The position numbers and the translations under genes were made by a program. The notes beneath the pieces were generated by a model. The model worked only from the letters and a program-made list of their open reading frames with translations. It did not search any database and was not told the origin of the DNA. Below are positions 44,360-54,259 of a stretch of DNA of 64,000 nucleotides, in pieces. Source of the stretch: Bacteroides oleiciplenus YIT 12058 (lineage in GTDB: Bacteria; Bacteroidota; Bacteroidia; Bacteroidales; Bacteroidaceae); assembly GCF_000315485.1 (NCBI RefSeq), contig NZ_JH992943.1, forward strand, positions 391,594 to 455,593, written 5' to 3'. Within the stretch, counting starts at the first letter, position 1, and each line of letters starts with the position of its first letter.

Positions 44360-45592
44360 TTACGGTTTTATAAATTTATCAATAGGAAACTCTTCTCCGG
44401 AAAAGGCTTTAACACTGGTCCACGGAGCAAGAGGGTCTGTCCAGAAAGCATCAGTTGCCGGCAATCCTAAAGGAAGGAAACCTAAAGAACAGAGGTAAAC
44501 ACAAGGGGTTGACAAATAAGAATCTCCCAATTCCGGTTGTTCCCCACACACTCCAATCGTCAACCAGCCATTTTTATCAAAAGTGCCAGACTGTTCAAAC
44601 AAGCGCTTCAGCATAGCAGTCATTGCACCTCGCACCTGACCTGCTTTCAAACCCGACGGCAGCTTATGAAATAATGCACTGGCACCCAGAACTTGAAAGG
44701 CTGCCGAACGATAACTTACTGAACGTCCCAACACTGGATAACTTCCATCGGGCGCAATCATACGCTCCTGAATTTCTGCATATCTCACAAAGCGTCCCCA
44801 CTCCTTATCTAAAAATTCCCGGTAAGACGAATCATGCTCCGCTACTACCTCCAAAACCTGCAAAAGCATAGGATGAATTACATAACTATTGTAATAATCC
44901 AAATGGAAATTCTCTCCATCTCCATAAATTCCATCTCCTTTATACCATTGTTCATGTGATGAGATGGCCTTCTTTACTACTCCAAAATTCCATTCACTGC
45001 CGAAACTTTTCAACCCACACTCTACCATTGCAGAAAACAATAACCAATTATTGTTTCCTGGTTTCATCGTACGGGTAGACTTCCATTGCTCTATCAAACG
45101 TTGTTGGGTCTTAACATCAAGATTTTCCCATAACTGAGTCGGCGCTTGCAGCAATCCTTGTATCAGAAAGGCACTATTCACCAAAATTTGCCGCGTAGCT
45201 GTACTGTTAAAATAATCATCTGCACGAGGGTCTACCGAGTTTTCCAATGCTTTGCAGGTCATCTTAATATATTTCTTACGCAATTTCCCTTCTGCGGTCT
45301 TGTCTGGTCCCAACTCCAGCCATGGCGCTATTCCTGCTATTGTCCGTCCCACAGACTCCATATGCGTAACAAACTCCCTACTACTGGCTTTTGCAGACGA
45401 AGAACGTCCAACCGGAATATTCTTCTTCAGCTGGTCTTTACTCAAATTACTTAAAACCGGATCTGCTATCTTCAATAGTGTATGTATCCAGTATCCTCTA
45501 TCGTTCTGCGAAGAGTTCTGCCCCTGTACAGTAGAAACTACTATAAAAGAAAAGAAAAGAACCGATACAAATTTAATCAGTTGATGTGTCAT
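44360..45592 (-). CDS. DUF2264 secreted protein, copy 2
   Basis: A 410-residue paralogue of the preceding entry (signal peptide MTHQLIKFVSVLFFSFIVV then STVQGQ). It keeps the same motifs: YWIHTLLKIADPVLSNLSKD, GIAPWLELGPDKTAEGKLR, NNWLLFSAMVE, YKGDGIYGDGENFHLDYYNS, RYAEIQERMIAPDGSYPVLG, and the same C-terminal DKFIKP. Differences lie mainly around residues 55-70 and in the loop after EGKLR, suggesting a duplication followed by divergence in substrate. It is the first gene of the PUL operon, with a recognised promoter 32 bp upstream. Confidence 0.88.
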   Translation of the reverse strand: MTHQLIKFVSVLFFSFIVVSTVQGQNSSQNDRGYWIHTLLKIADPVLSNLSKDQLKKNIPVGRSSSAKASSREFVTHMESVGRTIAGIAPWLELGPDKTAEGKLRKKYIKMTCKALENSVDPRADDYFNSTATRQILVNSAFLIQGLLQAPTQLWENLDVKTQQRLIEQWKSTRTMKPGNNNWLLFSAMVECGLKSFGSEWNFGVVKKAISSHEQWYKGDGIYGDGENFHLDYYNSYVIHPMLLQVLEVVAEHDSSYREFLDKEWGRFVRYAEIQERMIAPDGSYPVLGRSVSYRSAAFQVLGASALFHKLPSGLKAGQVRGAMTAMLKRLFEQSGTFDKNGWLTIGVCGEQPELGDSYLSTPCVYLCSLGFLPLGLPATDAFWTDPLAPWTSVKAFSGEEFPIDKFIKP

Positions 45593-45623
45593 AGCTTTAT
45601 TTTTAGATTATAATTCTTGGTTG

Positions 45624-45652
45624 CAAAGCTATGGAATAAAACGAATTTCAAA
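45624..45652 (-). promoter_or_regulatory. Promoter of the PUL operon
   Basis: On the minus strand TTTG (45649-45652) is followed after 17 bp by TAGCTTTG (45624-45631), matching the Bacteroides -33/-7 pattern. The -7 box ends 31 bp before the start of the first DUF2264 gene. Confidence 0.7.
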
Positions 45653-45865
45653 TAAGACTAAAATTCTAATATATATTCATTTCATTCACAAATTCTCCCC
45701 TTACTAAAAAAGGACAATATTGTTATTATTTGAACGATTGTATTATCAAATATAAGAGCGAAGCATTATTTTTGTATCACAATCAGTAATAATTTCAAAT
45801 TTCATAAGTTTCTCCATATATCGAAGTGAGAAAAAGCATATATATTATAAATCCAATATAAGTAT

Positions 45866-45909
45866 GATGCAAACTCGGTACAAATTCGATGCAAACTCGG
45901 TACAAATTC
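45866..45909. repeat. Four 11-bp units in the PUL divergent spacer
   Basis: GATGCAAACTC, GGTACAAATTC, GATGCAAACTC, GGTACAAATTC in direct order; the first pair is repeated exactly, giving a 22-bp repeat of two 11-bp halves. A degenerate fifth unit (GGTTAAATGGC) follows. It lies between the PUL promoter and the regulator gene, about 105 bp before the latter. Confidence 0.85.
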
Positions 45910-46013
45910 GGTTAAATGGCGTATTTTACCGGAAAGAACCGAATCTGCTAGAATGAAGTAGCAAGTATATATAGAAGAAAACAGGGACAAGAAACTTGAA
46001 CAACAATTAAACT

Positions 46014-49000
46014 ATGAGAAATGCCATTCTGCTAATACTTTACCTACTAACAGGAAATATATCCTGTATGCCTCTTTATGCAAATAACAGCATAAAACTA
46101 CATGCATCTCATATATCTATTAATAAAGGAATGCATCAGTCAACAATTCATGCCATGTATCAGGATGAATTCGGAATGATATGGTTCGGAACCAAAAGAG
46201 GATTAGTAAGATATGATGGAACTCAAATGAAGTTCATACAAAAACTATATACTGATATTCCGAATGCAGAAGAGTTAGTACGCTCCATTACGGGCGATCA
46301 AAACGGCCATATTTATATAGAGACACGTTCGGGCATTATCGAGTATAACATACGAAAAGATCATTTCCGTACCATAACTCCTTATTCACAATGTATGTAC
46401 TATTCGGACTCTTGCCTGTGGATAGGTCATAAAAACACAATTTATCAATGGAAGAACAATACCTTGAAACGGTACTTACACCTACCGAAAGAATCTTGTA
46501 TCATTGATTGTATCACTGAAACATCCAAAGGGAATCTATATATAGGTACCAGAGACGATGGCATATTCCTCATCAGAAGAAATAAAGAGATAAAACAGAT
46601 GCTATCGAATATCAATCAGATACGCCAATTATACATTGATTCGGAACAAAATATATGGGCTGCCACCCGAAGGAATGGACTATTTCTCATTGATAATGAT
46701 GAAAATATCAAAAGTTTCAATTATGTGGAAAACAGCAATAATTGTATTTCAAGTAATATTGTGCGATCTGTTTGTGAAGACAACACCGGTAACTTATGGA
46801 TTGCAACCTTCAACGGCCTAAACAAATACGATAAAAAAGAAAGGAAGTTCCTCCAATATGAATTTATCAATGAAAATGCCCATACTCTGAATGATGCATC
46901 CATCTATTGCTTAATGAAAGACCAACAAGGTACTATCTGGAGCGGATCATTTTACGGCGAAATCAACTGTTTCCATCCGGAACATAGCACTTTTTCCTAT
47001 CATTTTATTACAAAGGATATAATGCCAACGTCTCCATCCAAACATGCAATCTTCGGAAAAACAGTAGAAGACAATGAAGGTAATCTATGGATGGCAACCG
47101 AACGGGATGGTTTATACTTCTTCAATACACATACCAAAGCATTAAAAAGGCTACCATTCACGGACAATATACAAACCTTATATCTGGATAAACAGAAAAA
47201 CATTCTATGGATTGGAACACTACTTGGTGGACTTAAAAAATACAATCTACAAAACCAATCCACCCAGGTATTTCTCAGAAACGTACTACATAACAATAGC
47301 ATCAGAGAAGTGATTCCGTATAATGATTCTTTAATAATAGCTACACACAATGGCATCAGTATATTTGATACTCAAACAAACAAAAGTACCATACTCTCTT
47401 CAAAACAAGTAAATTTACAAAGAATGTCTGTCACAACAATCTTATTAGACTCACAGAAACAATTATGGATTGCGGTCCAGAACCAACTGCTTTGCTATAA
47501 TCTGCTAAATAAATCATGGCAACAGATTTGTATCCGTAAATCAGAGAACTGTATAGTCAATAAGATTATTGAGAATAGAAATGGAGATATCTTAATAGGA
47601 ACCTCCCGGCATGGAATATTCCGGAAAAGAAAAGGAGAAGCAGAACTCAAACCTTTTGCAACAGACGCTATATTGATGAAAGACGTCATAGATATGTGCG
47701 AAGATAAATATGGTGGCATTCTCATTGTCACTAACGAAGGACTCATTTATATAGATAATGAGGAAGAAATCACTAATATTGATAAAAGCCGGTTCCTATC
47801 TACTTTTCAGGTAAGCAGCAACTGCTTATTTCTGGATCGGAACAATAATGTCTATTTAGGGGGAATCAATATGTTCTGCTCATTCCCATTAAAGCAAATA
47901 TTCAATAAACCAGAGCATTATCAAGTGGGTATATCTGAAATCTCCGTCAATGACACCCCACTGGAGGCGGATTCAACCGGGAAAATTCTTCAACAATCCA
48001 TTCTTTACACCAACAGGATTGAATTACCTTACGACCAACATGCCATAGGGATCAAAGCATATACCAATAACTATGCCGCCTCTTTCACCTGTGGCATAAA
48101 ATATAAATTGGAACCCTTTGACAAAGAATGGAAACGTACCAATAGTTTAAATGAGATAAGCTACACAAATCTATCACCGGATAAATACACACTTCATATT
48201 CAAGGAGATGTAGCCTTGGCTAACGGAGAATTTCCGAAGCGTAAGCTTGATATAATAATAAATCCTCCTTTCTATCAAACTTCTTTTGCCTATTTATTAT
48301 ATATCCTATTGACCATTCTGTTACTATACGAAGCATACCAAGTCATCATTTTGCGCTCATCTCTAAAATTAGAAAAGGAACAGAAGCGGAACATGGAACA
48401 ACTCAATCAAAGCAAACTACGCTTTTTCACCAATATATCTCACGAATTTAAAACACCTTTAACACTTATATCCAATCAAGTGGAACTACTGTTACAAGGC
48501 AAGAATATACCTCCAAAGTTAAATACCAAATTACTGAATATCTGGAGAAATATTACCCGATTAAACCAACTCATCATAGAATTGATGGAATTCAGGAAGC
48601 AAGAACAGGGATTTACCCCTTTAAAAGTAAACTGTTATAACTTAACAGAAATAGTGAATGATGTAGTAGGCTCTTTCAAAGAGTATGCGCAAACAAGAAA
48701 AATAAATTTAACTTTGCTGGCCGAGCAAAATGACATTTCTTTCTACTTTGACAAACAACTAATTGAAAAAGCACTGTTCAACTTGCTATCTAATGCTTTT
48801 AAATTCACACCAGAAAATGGTAGTATTCTTGTACGATTAAAGCATGAGAGCATGAAAATTACACTAGAAGTTTCAGATACGGGCGTAGGCATCAGTTCCG
48901 GAGAATTAGAGAATATATTTGTAAGATTTTACCAAACAGACAACACTTGCTTTACAAACAATATAGGAACAGGAATTGGCCTAGCCTACACTAAAAACAT

Positions 49001-49988
49001 AATAGAAGCACATAAGGGAATTATTACTGTTAAAAGCATCAAAGGAAAAGGCAGCTGCTTCACCCTGCAACTGCCAACCAATATCGAATATCCCCCCAGC
49101 AATATTCAAGAGAATTTGCCTATTATAGAAGACAGTAACCTACATACAATCGATTTCACCTCCATAGATACAATAAACGAGGAAGATACGGAAAAAATGG
49201 AAAATAGTGAAAAACACTATAAGCTGTTGATTATAGAAGATAGTAAGGAACTCAGGCAACTGCTTGCAGAAGTCTTTTCTGCCCTCTACAATGTAGAAAC
49301 GGCCGAAAATGGAGGAAAAGGATATGAAAAGGCCCTGTCTATCCTGCCCGACATTATTATCAGTGACGTTGTTATGCCGGAAATGTCCGGAACAGAATTA
49401 TGCCAGAAACTAAAAAACAATATTAAGACCTCCCATATTCCCATCATTTTATTGACATCACAAACTGCTTCCGAATACATTATCGAAGGCTTAAAGATAG
49501 GAGCTGACGACTACATTTGTAAGCCTTTCAGCATTAAGCAACTGATTGTCAGATGTAATAATTTAATCAATCTACGTAGAACATTGCAACAAAAATATGC
49601 TAAAGAGAGCAATTCCAGCAGTGAATTGATAGCAACCTCTGCATTAGACCAGACTTTATTAGACAAATCTATCGAGTTAATAGAAAATAATCTGGAAAAT
49701 CCTGTGTTCAGCGTTGATTTTCTGGCACAAGAACTTTGCATAGGACGCACCAAATACTTCACAAAAATAAAGGCAATAACAGGGATGACACCTAACGAGT
49801 TTATCATAAACATTAAACTCAAATTAGCCTACAGGAGTATTGAACAACAGCCTGATATTTCCATTACGGAACTGGCCATGCAACTGGGATTCAGTTCTAC
49901 CAGCTATTTCATAAAACGATTCAAAGAATTTTCTGGAATGACGCCCAATCAGTACAAACAAAAAATAAATGAAAGAGAGATGGCATAA
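46014..49988 (+). CDS. Hybrid two-component system regulator of the PUL
   Basis: A 1324-residue one-protein sensor and transcription factor in the inner membrane. After the signal peptide, fourteen or so two-component-regulator propeller repeats fill about 25-660 (YQDEFGMIWFGTKRGLVRYDG is the first). Then come a Y_Y_Y domain (about 690-755), one membrane helix (about 762-780), the HisKA domain with His810 in NISHEFKTPLT, the ATPase domain (SDTGVGISSGE, GTGIGLAYTKN), a receiver with Asp1118 in ISDVVMPEMSG, and an AraC-type HTH pair (about 1220-1320). It binds a breakdown sugar in the periplasm and should activate the divergent PUL operon. Confidence 0.97.
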   Translation: MRNAILLILYLLTGNISCMPLYANNSIKLHASHISINKGMHQSTIHAMYQDEFGMIWFGTKRGLVRYDGTQMKFIQKLYTDIPNAEELVRSITGDQNGHIYIETRSGIIEYNIRKDHFRTITPYSQCMYYSDSCLWIGHKNTIYQWKNNTLKRYLHLPKESCIIDCITETSKGNLYIGTRDDGIFLIRRNKEIKQMLSNINQIRQLYIDSEQNIWAATRRNGLFLIDNDENIKSFNYVENSNNCISSNIVRSVCEDNTGNLWIATFNGLNKYDKKERKFLQYEFINENAHTLNDASIYCLMKDQQGTIWSGSFYGEINCFHPEHSTFSYHFITKDIMPTSPSKHAIFGKTVEDNEGNLWMATERDGLYFFNTHTKALKRLPFTDNIQTLYLDKQKNILWIGTLLGGLKKYNLQNQSTQVFLRNVLHNNSIREVIPYNDSLIIATHNGISIFDTQTNKSTILSSKQVNLQRMSVTTILLDSQKQLWIAVQNQLLCYNLLNKSWQQICIRKSENCIVNKIIENRNGDILIGTSRHGIFRKRKGEAELKPFATDAILMKDVIDMCEDKYGGILIVTNEGLIYIDNEEEITNIDKSRFLSTFQVSSNCLFLDRNNNVYLGGINMFCSFPLKQIFNKPEHYQVGISEISVNDTPLEADSTGKILQQSILYTNRIELPYDQHAIGIKAYTNNYAASFTCGIKYKLEPFDKEWKRTNSLNEISYTNLSPDKYTLHIQGDVALANGEFPKRKLDIIINPPFYQTSFAYLLYILLTILLLYEAYQVIILRSSLKLEKEQKRNMEQLNQSKLRFFTNISHEFKTPLTLISNQVELLLQGKNIPPKLNTKLLNIWRNITRLNQLIIELMEFRKQEQGFTPLKVNCYNLTEIVNDVVGSFKEYAQTRKINLTLLAEQNDISFYFDKQLIEKALFNLLSNAFKFTPENGSILVRLKHESMKITLEVSDTGVGISSGELENIFVRFYQTDNTCFTNNIGTGIGLAYTKNIIEAHKGIITVKSIKGKGSCFTLQLPTNIEYPPSNIQENLPIIEDSNLHTIDFTSIDTINEEDTEKMENSEKHYKLLIIEDSKELRQLLAEVFSALYNVETAENGGKGYEKALSILPDIIISDVVMPEMSGTELCQKLKNNIKTSHIPIILLTSQTASEYIIEGLKIGADDYICKPFSIKQLIVRCNNLINLRRTLQQKYAKESNSSSELIATSALDQTLLDKSIELIENNLENPVFSVDFLAQELCIGRTKYFTKIKAITGMTPNEFIINIKLKLAYRSIEQQPDISITELAMQLGFSSTSYFIKRFKEFSGMTPNQYKQKINEREMA

Positions 49989-49995
49989 CACAGGC

Positions 49996-52900
49996 CTACT
50001 CTTCCTCCTGCATTGCCACAATCTCCTGTAGAACACTGACGGCTGTCTCCACATTCTTCACATCTTTTACCAGCATACTGCGGCGATTATTCAACTCGCG
50101 CAGATCGCAACGACGGGTGTATTTCATCATGTAGGCAATAACCTTGCCGAATGCCTGGCTCTGATAGTACGGACTATCCGGGTTAGAAACAAAGAACAAC
50201 GACATACGCCCACCCTTAAGAAAAACTCTTTCTACACCGATACGTGCAGCAAGACGGCGCAAAGGTACAATCCGCAGCAGTTCTTCTGTCTCTGACGGAA
50301 TAGGACCAAACCGGTCGATAAGACGAGTACGGAAGGCCTCCACATCTTTGTCCAATGTCAGACTATCCAATTCGCGATAGAGCAACATGCGTTCACTACT
50401 ACCTGTCACATAAGTCGCGGGAAGCAAAAGCTCCAGATCACTTTCTACCTGGCATTCATCTACAAATTGCTCACCGCTGATAGTACCATCCCCTTTCAGT
50501 TCTTCAGCATAGAGTTCTGCAAATTCATCTGTTTTCAGTTCGTGGACGGCTTCGGTAAGTATCTTCTGATAAGTTTCGTAACCAAGGTCGGCAATGAAGC
50601 CACTTTGTTCCGCACCGAGCATATTGCCTGCACCACGGATATCGAGGTCTTGCATAGCGATATGAATACCACTGCCAAGATCAGAGAAATTCTCAATAGC
50701 CTGCAAGCGGCGCTTCGCCTCGGGAGTGAGCGAGGACAAAGGAGGAGCAAGCAAGTAACAGAAGGCTTTCTTGTTGCTGCGTCCCACGCGACCACGCATC
50801 TGGTGCAAGTCACTCAAACCAAAGTTCTGAGCTTGATTGATGATGATAGTATTAGCATTCGGAATATCGATGCCACTCTCTATGATGGTGGTGGCAAGCA
50901 ATACATCATAATCATAGTTCACGAAGTCAAAGATTATCTTTTCCAGTTCAACAGGCTCCATCTGTCCGTGACCGATAGCAACACGGCAATCAGGGATATG
51001 ACGCTCTATCATCATCTTCAATTCAATAAGGTTGGAGATGCGGTTATTCACGAAGAAGACTTGCCCATTACGGCTCATCTCAAAGTTGATAGCATCGGTA
51101 ATGATTTCCTCATTGAAGGTATGCACTTCTGTCTGAATGGGATAACGGTTGGGGGGCGGAGTTTGTATTACGGAAAGATCGCGCGCACCAAGCAATGAAA
51201 ATTGCAAGGTTCGGGGGATAGGCGTGGCAGTCATAGTTAAGGTATCTACATTCACCTTCAGTTGACGCAGTTTTTCTTTCACGCTTACGCCAAACTTCTG
51301 TTCTTCATCAATGATGAGCAGTCCCAGATCCTTAAATTTCACATCCTTGCCGAGAATACGATGAGTACCAATGAGGATATTCACATTACCATCTGCAAGT
51401 CCTTTCACTACGGCCTTTGCCTGGGCGGCACTGCGGGCACGGCTCAAGTATTCCACCCGGCAGGGCAGATTTTTCAGACGGTCGCGGAAAGTCTGGAAAT
51501 GCTGATAAGCCAATACAGTAGTAGGCACCAATACGGCAACCTGTTTATTATCCGCCACGGCTTTGAAAGCAGCACGTACAGCAATTTCTGTTTTGCCGAA
51601 ACCGACATCACCACATACCAAACGGTCCATAGGACGGGCACTTTCCATATCTGTTTTCACATCAGCCGTTGCTTTGCTTTGGTCGGGGGTATCTTCATAA
51701 ATGAAAGATGCCTCTAACTCACGTTGCAGAAAGCTATCCACGCTATATTGAAAGCCTTTTTCTTCGCGACGCTGAGAATAGAGTTTAATTAGATCGCGCG
51801 CAATATCCTTGATTTTTGATTTAGTACGGTCTTTCAGCTTCTCCCAGGCACCTGTACCCAGTTTGTTCAAACGCGGTGCTTCGCCTTCTTTTCCCTTATA
51901 TTTGGAAACTTTATGCAGGGAGTGGATGGAAACAAACACGACGTCTTCATTCTGATAGACCAACTTCATCACTTCTTGGGTAGTGTCGCCATTGGGAATA
52001 CGCACCAATCCTGCGAAACGTCCTACGCCATGGTCGGTATGCACCACATAATCTCCCGGTGTAAACTGATTGAGTTCTTTCAGACTCAGGGCTACTTTAC
52101 CGCTACGGGCTTTGTCACTCTTCAGATTATATTTATGAAAGCGGTCGAACAACTGGTGATCGGTGAAGATACAAAGATGCAATGTATTATCGGCAAAACC
52201 CTCATGCAAGGTACGCTCCACAGCCGTAAAGGAAATCTCGTCACCACGATCCTCAAAGATAGCGCGGATACGGTCAGTCTGCTTCATACTATCACTGCAT
52301 ATATATAATGTATAGCCGAGGGAGAGATACTCCTTGAACGAATCCGCCACCATATCGAAATTCTTATGGAAGATGGGCTGGGCGGTAGTCCTGAAAGTGA
52401 TGGTAGCATCCGGTGTGCCGGTGGGTTTATTACCAAATTCCATGCGGCGAAAATCAAGTGCACGCAAAGTGAATTCTCCGCCATCAATCAATTTTCCTTC
52501 TAAAGTGATGGAACCATTCTCTTCCGCCTCACGGGCTGCAATGGCTTGCGAGGTAAGCGATTCATCATGCACTGTCTGAATACGTTCGCGCAACCAAAGA
52601 AAATCGCGCATAGCTAATATGGTATCAGGTTGCAGAAAATCGAGGAAAGACACCATGCCCCCACTGCCGCCTTTCTCCAGACTGCGGCTTAAATCAGGAA
52701 CAATCACAATACTTTCTTTTTTCTCTCTGGATAGTTGGGAATCCACTTCGAAAGTGCGAAGGCTTTCCACTTCATCACCGAAGAAGTCAATACGGAAAGG
52801 ATACTCGGAAGAAAAGGAGAAAACATCGACGATGCTACCGCGTACGGCATACTGTCCCGGTTCGTATACATAATCCACATAATCAAAACCGTAGCTACGC

Positions 52901-53385
52901 AACACATCGGTAATGAAGTTCATATCCACCTTCTCGGCAGTATGCAGTTTCAGCGTCTTGTCTCCCAGTTCCTTGCGTGAAACAACTTTTTCAGCCAAGG
53001 CATCGGGATAAGTCACTACGCACAATCCCTCCTCGTTTTTCTGCAAACGGCTCAATACTTCCGTACGAAGAATTTCATTGGCCGCATCCTTCTGCCCGTA
53101 CTTGATGGCACGGCGGAAAGAAGAGGGGAAAAACAAGACTTTCTCCGCTCCTAAAATCTGCGTAAGATCATGATAAAAGTATCCCGCTTCTTCCAGGTCA
53201 CCCAGAATAAAGACAAAAGGATAGTCCCCCCGTTGCACCAACACGGATGAGAACAGCGAGGCGGCAGAAGCGCATAAACCTTCGCAGAACAGGGAACGAA
53301 CGGACGGTTTCTTCAGTAAGCCACTCATTGCTTCTACATTGGGATGGGCGGCATATCGTTGTTGTAGCTCAGTAATTGTCATCAT
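49996..53385 (-). CDS. mfd: Transcription-repair coupling factor
   Basis: A 1129-residue DNA translocase that removes RNA polymerase stalled at lesions and recruits UvrA. The N-terminal UvrB-like part (about 1-330), the RNA-polymerase interaction domain (about 440-500, GDYVVHTDHGVGRFAGL) and helicase motifs are in order: Walker A GDVGFGKTE (about 592-600), DEEQ in LLIIDEEQKFGV (about 688), TATPIPRTLQ, GRVGRSNKKAFCYLL. The C-terminal TRCF domain follows (about 960-1080). It ends 7 bp from the convergent regulator gene. First codon may be Met1 or Met2. Confidence 0.97.
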   Translation of the reverse strand: MMTITELQQRYAAHPNVEAMSGLLKKPSVRSLFCEGLCASAASLFSSVLVQRGDYPFVFILGDLEEAGYFYHDLTQILGAEKVLFFPSSFRRAIKYGQKDAANEILRTEVLSRLQKNEEGLCVVTYPDALAEKVVSRKELGDKTLKLHTAEKVDMNFITDVLRSYGFDYVDYVYEPGQYAVRGSIVDVFSFSSEYPFRIDFFGDEVESLRTFEVDSQLSREKKESIVIVPDLSRSLEKGGSGGMVSFLDFLQPDTILAMRDFLWLRERIQTVHDESLTSQAIAAREAEENGSITLEGKLIDGGEFTLRALDFRRMEFGNKPTGTPDATITFRTTAQPIFHKNFDMVADSFKEYLSLGYTLYICSDSMKQTDRIRAIFEDRGDEISFTAVERTLHEGFADNTLHLCIFTDHQLFDRFHKYNLKSDKARSGKVALSLKELNQFTPGDYVVHTDHGVGRFAGLVRIPNGDTTQEVMKLVYQNEDVVFVSIHSLHKVSKYKGKEGEAPRLNKLGTGAWEKLKDRTKSKIKDIARDLIKLYSQRREEKGFQYSVDSFLQRELEASFIYEDTPDQSKATADVKTDMESARPMDRLVCGDVGFGKTEIAVRAAFKAVADNKQVAVLVPTTVLAYQHFQTFRDRLKNLPCRVEYLSRARSAAQAKAVVKGLADGNVNILIGTHRILGKDVKFKDLGLLIIDEEQKFGVSVKEKLRQLKVNVDTLTMTATPIPRTLQFSLLGARDLSVIQTPPPNRYPIQTEVHTFNEEIITDAINFEMSRNGQVFFVNNRISNLIELKMMIERHIPDCRVAIGHGQMEPVELEKIIFDFVNYDYDVLLATTIIESGIDIPNANTIIINQAQNFGLSDLHQMRGRVGRSNKKAFCYLLAPPLSSLTPEAKRRLQAIENFSDLGSGIHIAMQDLDIRGAGNMLGAEQSGFIADLGYETYQKILTEAVHELKTDEFAELYAEELKGDGTISGEQFVDECQVESDLELLLPATYVTGSSERMLLYRELDSLTLDKDVEAFRTRLIDRFGPIPSETEELLRIVPLRRLAARIGVERVFLKGGRMSLFFVSNPDSPYYQSQAFGKVIAYMMKYTRRCDLRELNNRRSMLVKDVKNVETAVSVLQEIVAMQEEE

Positions 53386-53443
53386 AACGGGTGCAAAATT
53401 ACTAAATAATCCTTAGTTTTATTCGTATATGATAGAAAACGCT

Positions 53444-53451
53444 TAACTTTG
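53444..53451 (+). promoter_or_regulatory. Bacteroides -7 promoter box (TAACTTTG)
   Basis: TAnnTTTG match 22 bp before the glycosyltransferase start codon, in the spacer divergent from mfd. Confidence 0.6.
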
Positions 53452-53473
53452 TTCCCAATAAGAACCCCCTTTT

Positions 53474-54232
53474 ATGAATATGCAGACATCGGACAGCATC
53501 GTTATCATTCCCACATACAATGAACGGGAGAACATCGAAAATATCATCCGCGCCGTTTTCGCCCTGGAAAAAGTATTTCATATCCTTATTATTGAGGACG
53601 GTTCGCCTGACGGTACTGCCTCTATTGTCAAGACGTTACAGCAGGAGTTCCCTGAACGCCTGTTCATGATAGAGCGTACAGGCAAACTGGGATTGGGCAC
53701 TGCCTATATCACCGGTTTCAAATGGTCTTTGGAACATCACTACGACTATATCTTCGAAATGGACGCTGACTTCAGCCATAATCCTGCCGACCTTCCACGC
53801 CTGTACAAAGCTTGTGCCGATGATGGTGCCGATGTATCCATCGGTTCTCGTTACGTTAGTGGTGTCAATGTTGTGAACTGGCCTATGGGACGTGTACTGA
53901 TGTCTTACTTCGCCTCCAAATACGTACGTCTCATCACCGGCTTGCCGATACATGACACGACTGCGGGATTCAAGTGTTATCGTCGCAGAGTATTGGAAAC
54001 AATTGATCTTGACAGTATCCGTTTCAAAGGCTACGCTTTCCAGATTGAAATGAAATTCACTGCCTATAAATGCGGCTTTAAGATAGTGGAAGTTCCGGTC
54101 ATCTTTATCAACCGGGAACTGGGCACTTCTAAAATGAATAGCAGCATCTTCGGAGAAGCCGTTTTCGGAGTCATCAAACTAAAAATGAACAGTTGGTTTC
54201 ATAAGTATCCGAAAGCTGCGAACAACAATTAA
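53474..54232 (+). CDS. Polyprenol-phosphate mannosyltransferase (DPM1-like GT2)
   Basis: A 252-residue cytosolic-face GT2 enzyme that transfers a sugar, normally mannose from GDP-mannose, to polyprenyl phosphate for use in envelope glycosylation. Motifs: IIPTYNERENI (11-21), EDGSPDGT (41-48), the DxD-type DADF (Asp97, Asp99) and the acceptor-site region GSRYVSGVNVVNWPMGR. It has no C-terminal membrane helices, unlike ArnC or GtrB, and fits the single-domain DPM1 type. In Bacteroides such an enzyme may supply protein O-glycosylation. Its stop codon is part of a heptamer repeat leading to pyrC. Confidence 0.9.
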   Translation: MNMQTSDSIVIIPTYNERENIENIIRAVFALEKVFHILIIEDGSPDGTASIVKTLQQEFPERLFMIERTGKLGLGTAYITGFKWSLEHHYDYIFEMDADFSHNPADLPRLYKACADDGADVSIGSRYVSGVNVVNWPMGRVLMSYFASKYVRLITGLPIHDTTAGFKCYRRRVLETIDLDSIRFKGYAFQIEMKFTAYKCGFKIVEVPVIFINRELGTSKMNSSIFGEAVFGVIKLKMNSWFHKYPKAANNN

Positions 54233-54257
54233 GTGATTAACAATAAATGATTAGTGA
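54230..54257. repeat. Four heptamers in the spacer before pyrC
   Basis: TAAGTGA, TTAACAA, TAAATGA and TTAGTGA in direct order; the first contains the stop codon of the upstream gene and the last ends two bases before the ATG of pyrC. The same TTAGTGA and TAAGTGA units build the inverted repeat in ygiQ. Confidence 0.65.
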
Positions 54258-54259
54258 CG

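Larger units (their letters stand above)
45593..46013. other. Divergent spacer between PUL operon and regulator
   Basis: AT-rich spacer of 421 bp. It holds the PUL promoter, the 11-bp repeat array, and several TATATA stretches, but no gene. No obvious paired site for the regulator is recognised apart from the array itself. Confidence 0.6.

Noticed and set aside
50467..51198. 243-codon open frame on the plus strand
   Set aside because: Antisense to the helicase part of mfd; composition is that of a mirror frame of a conserved gene.
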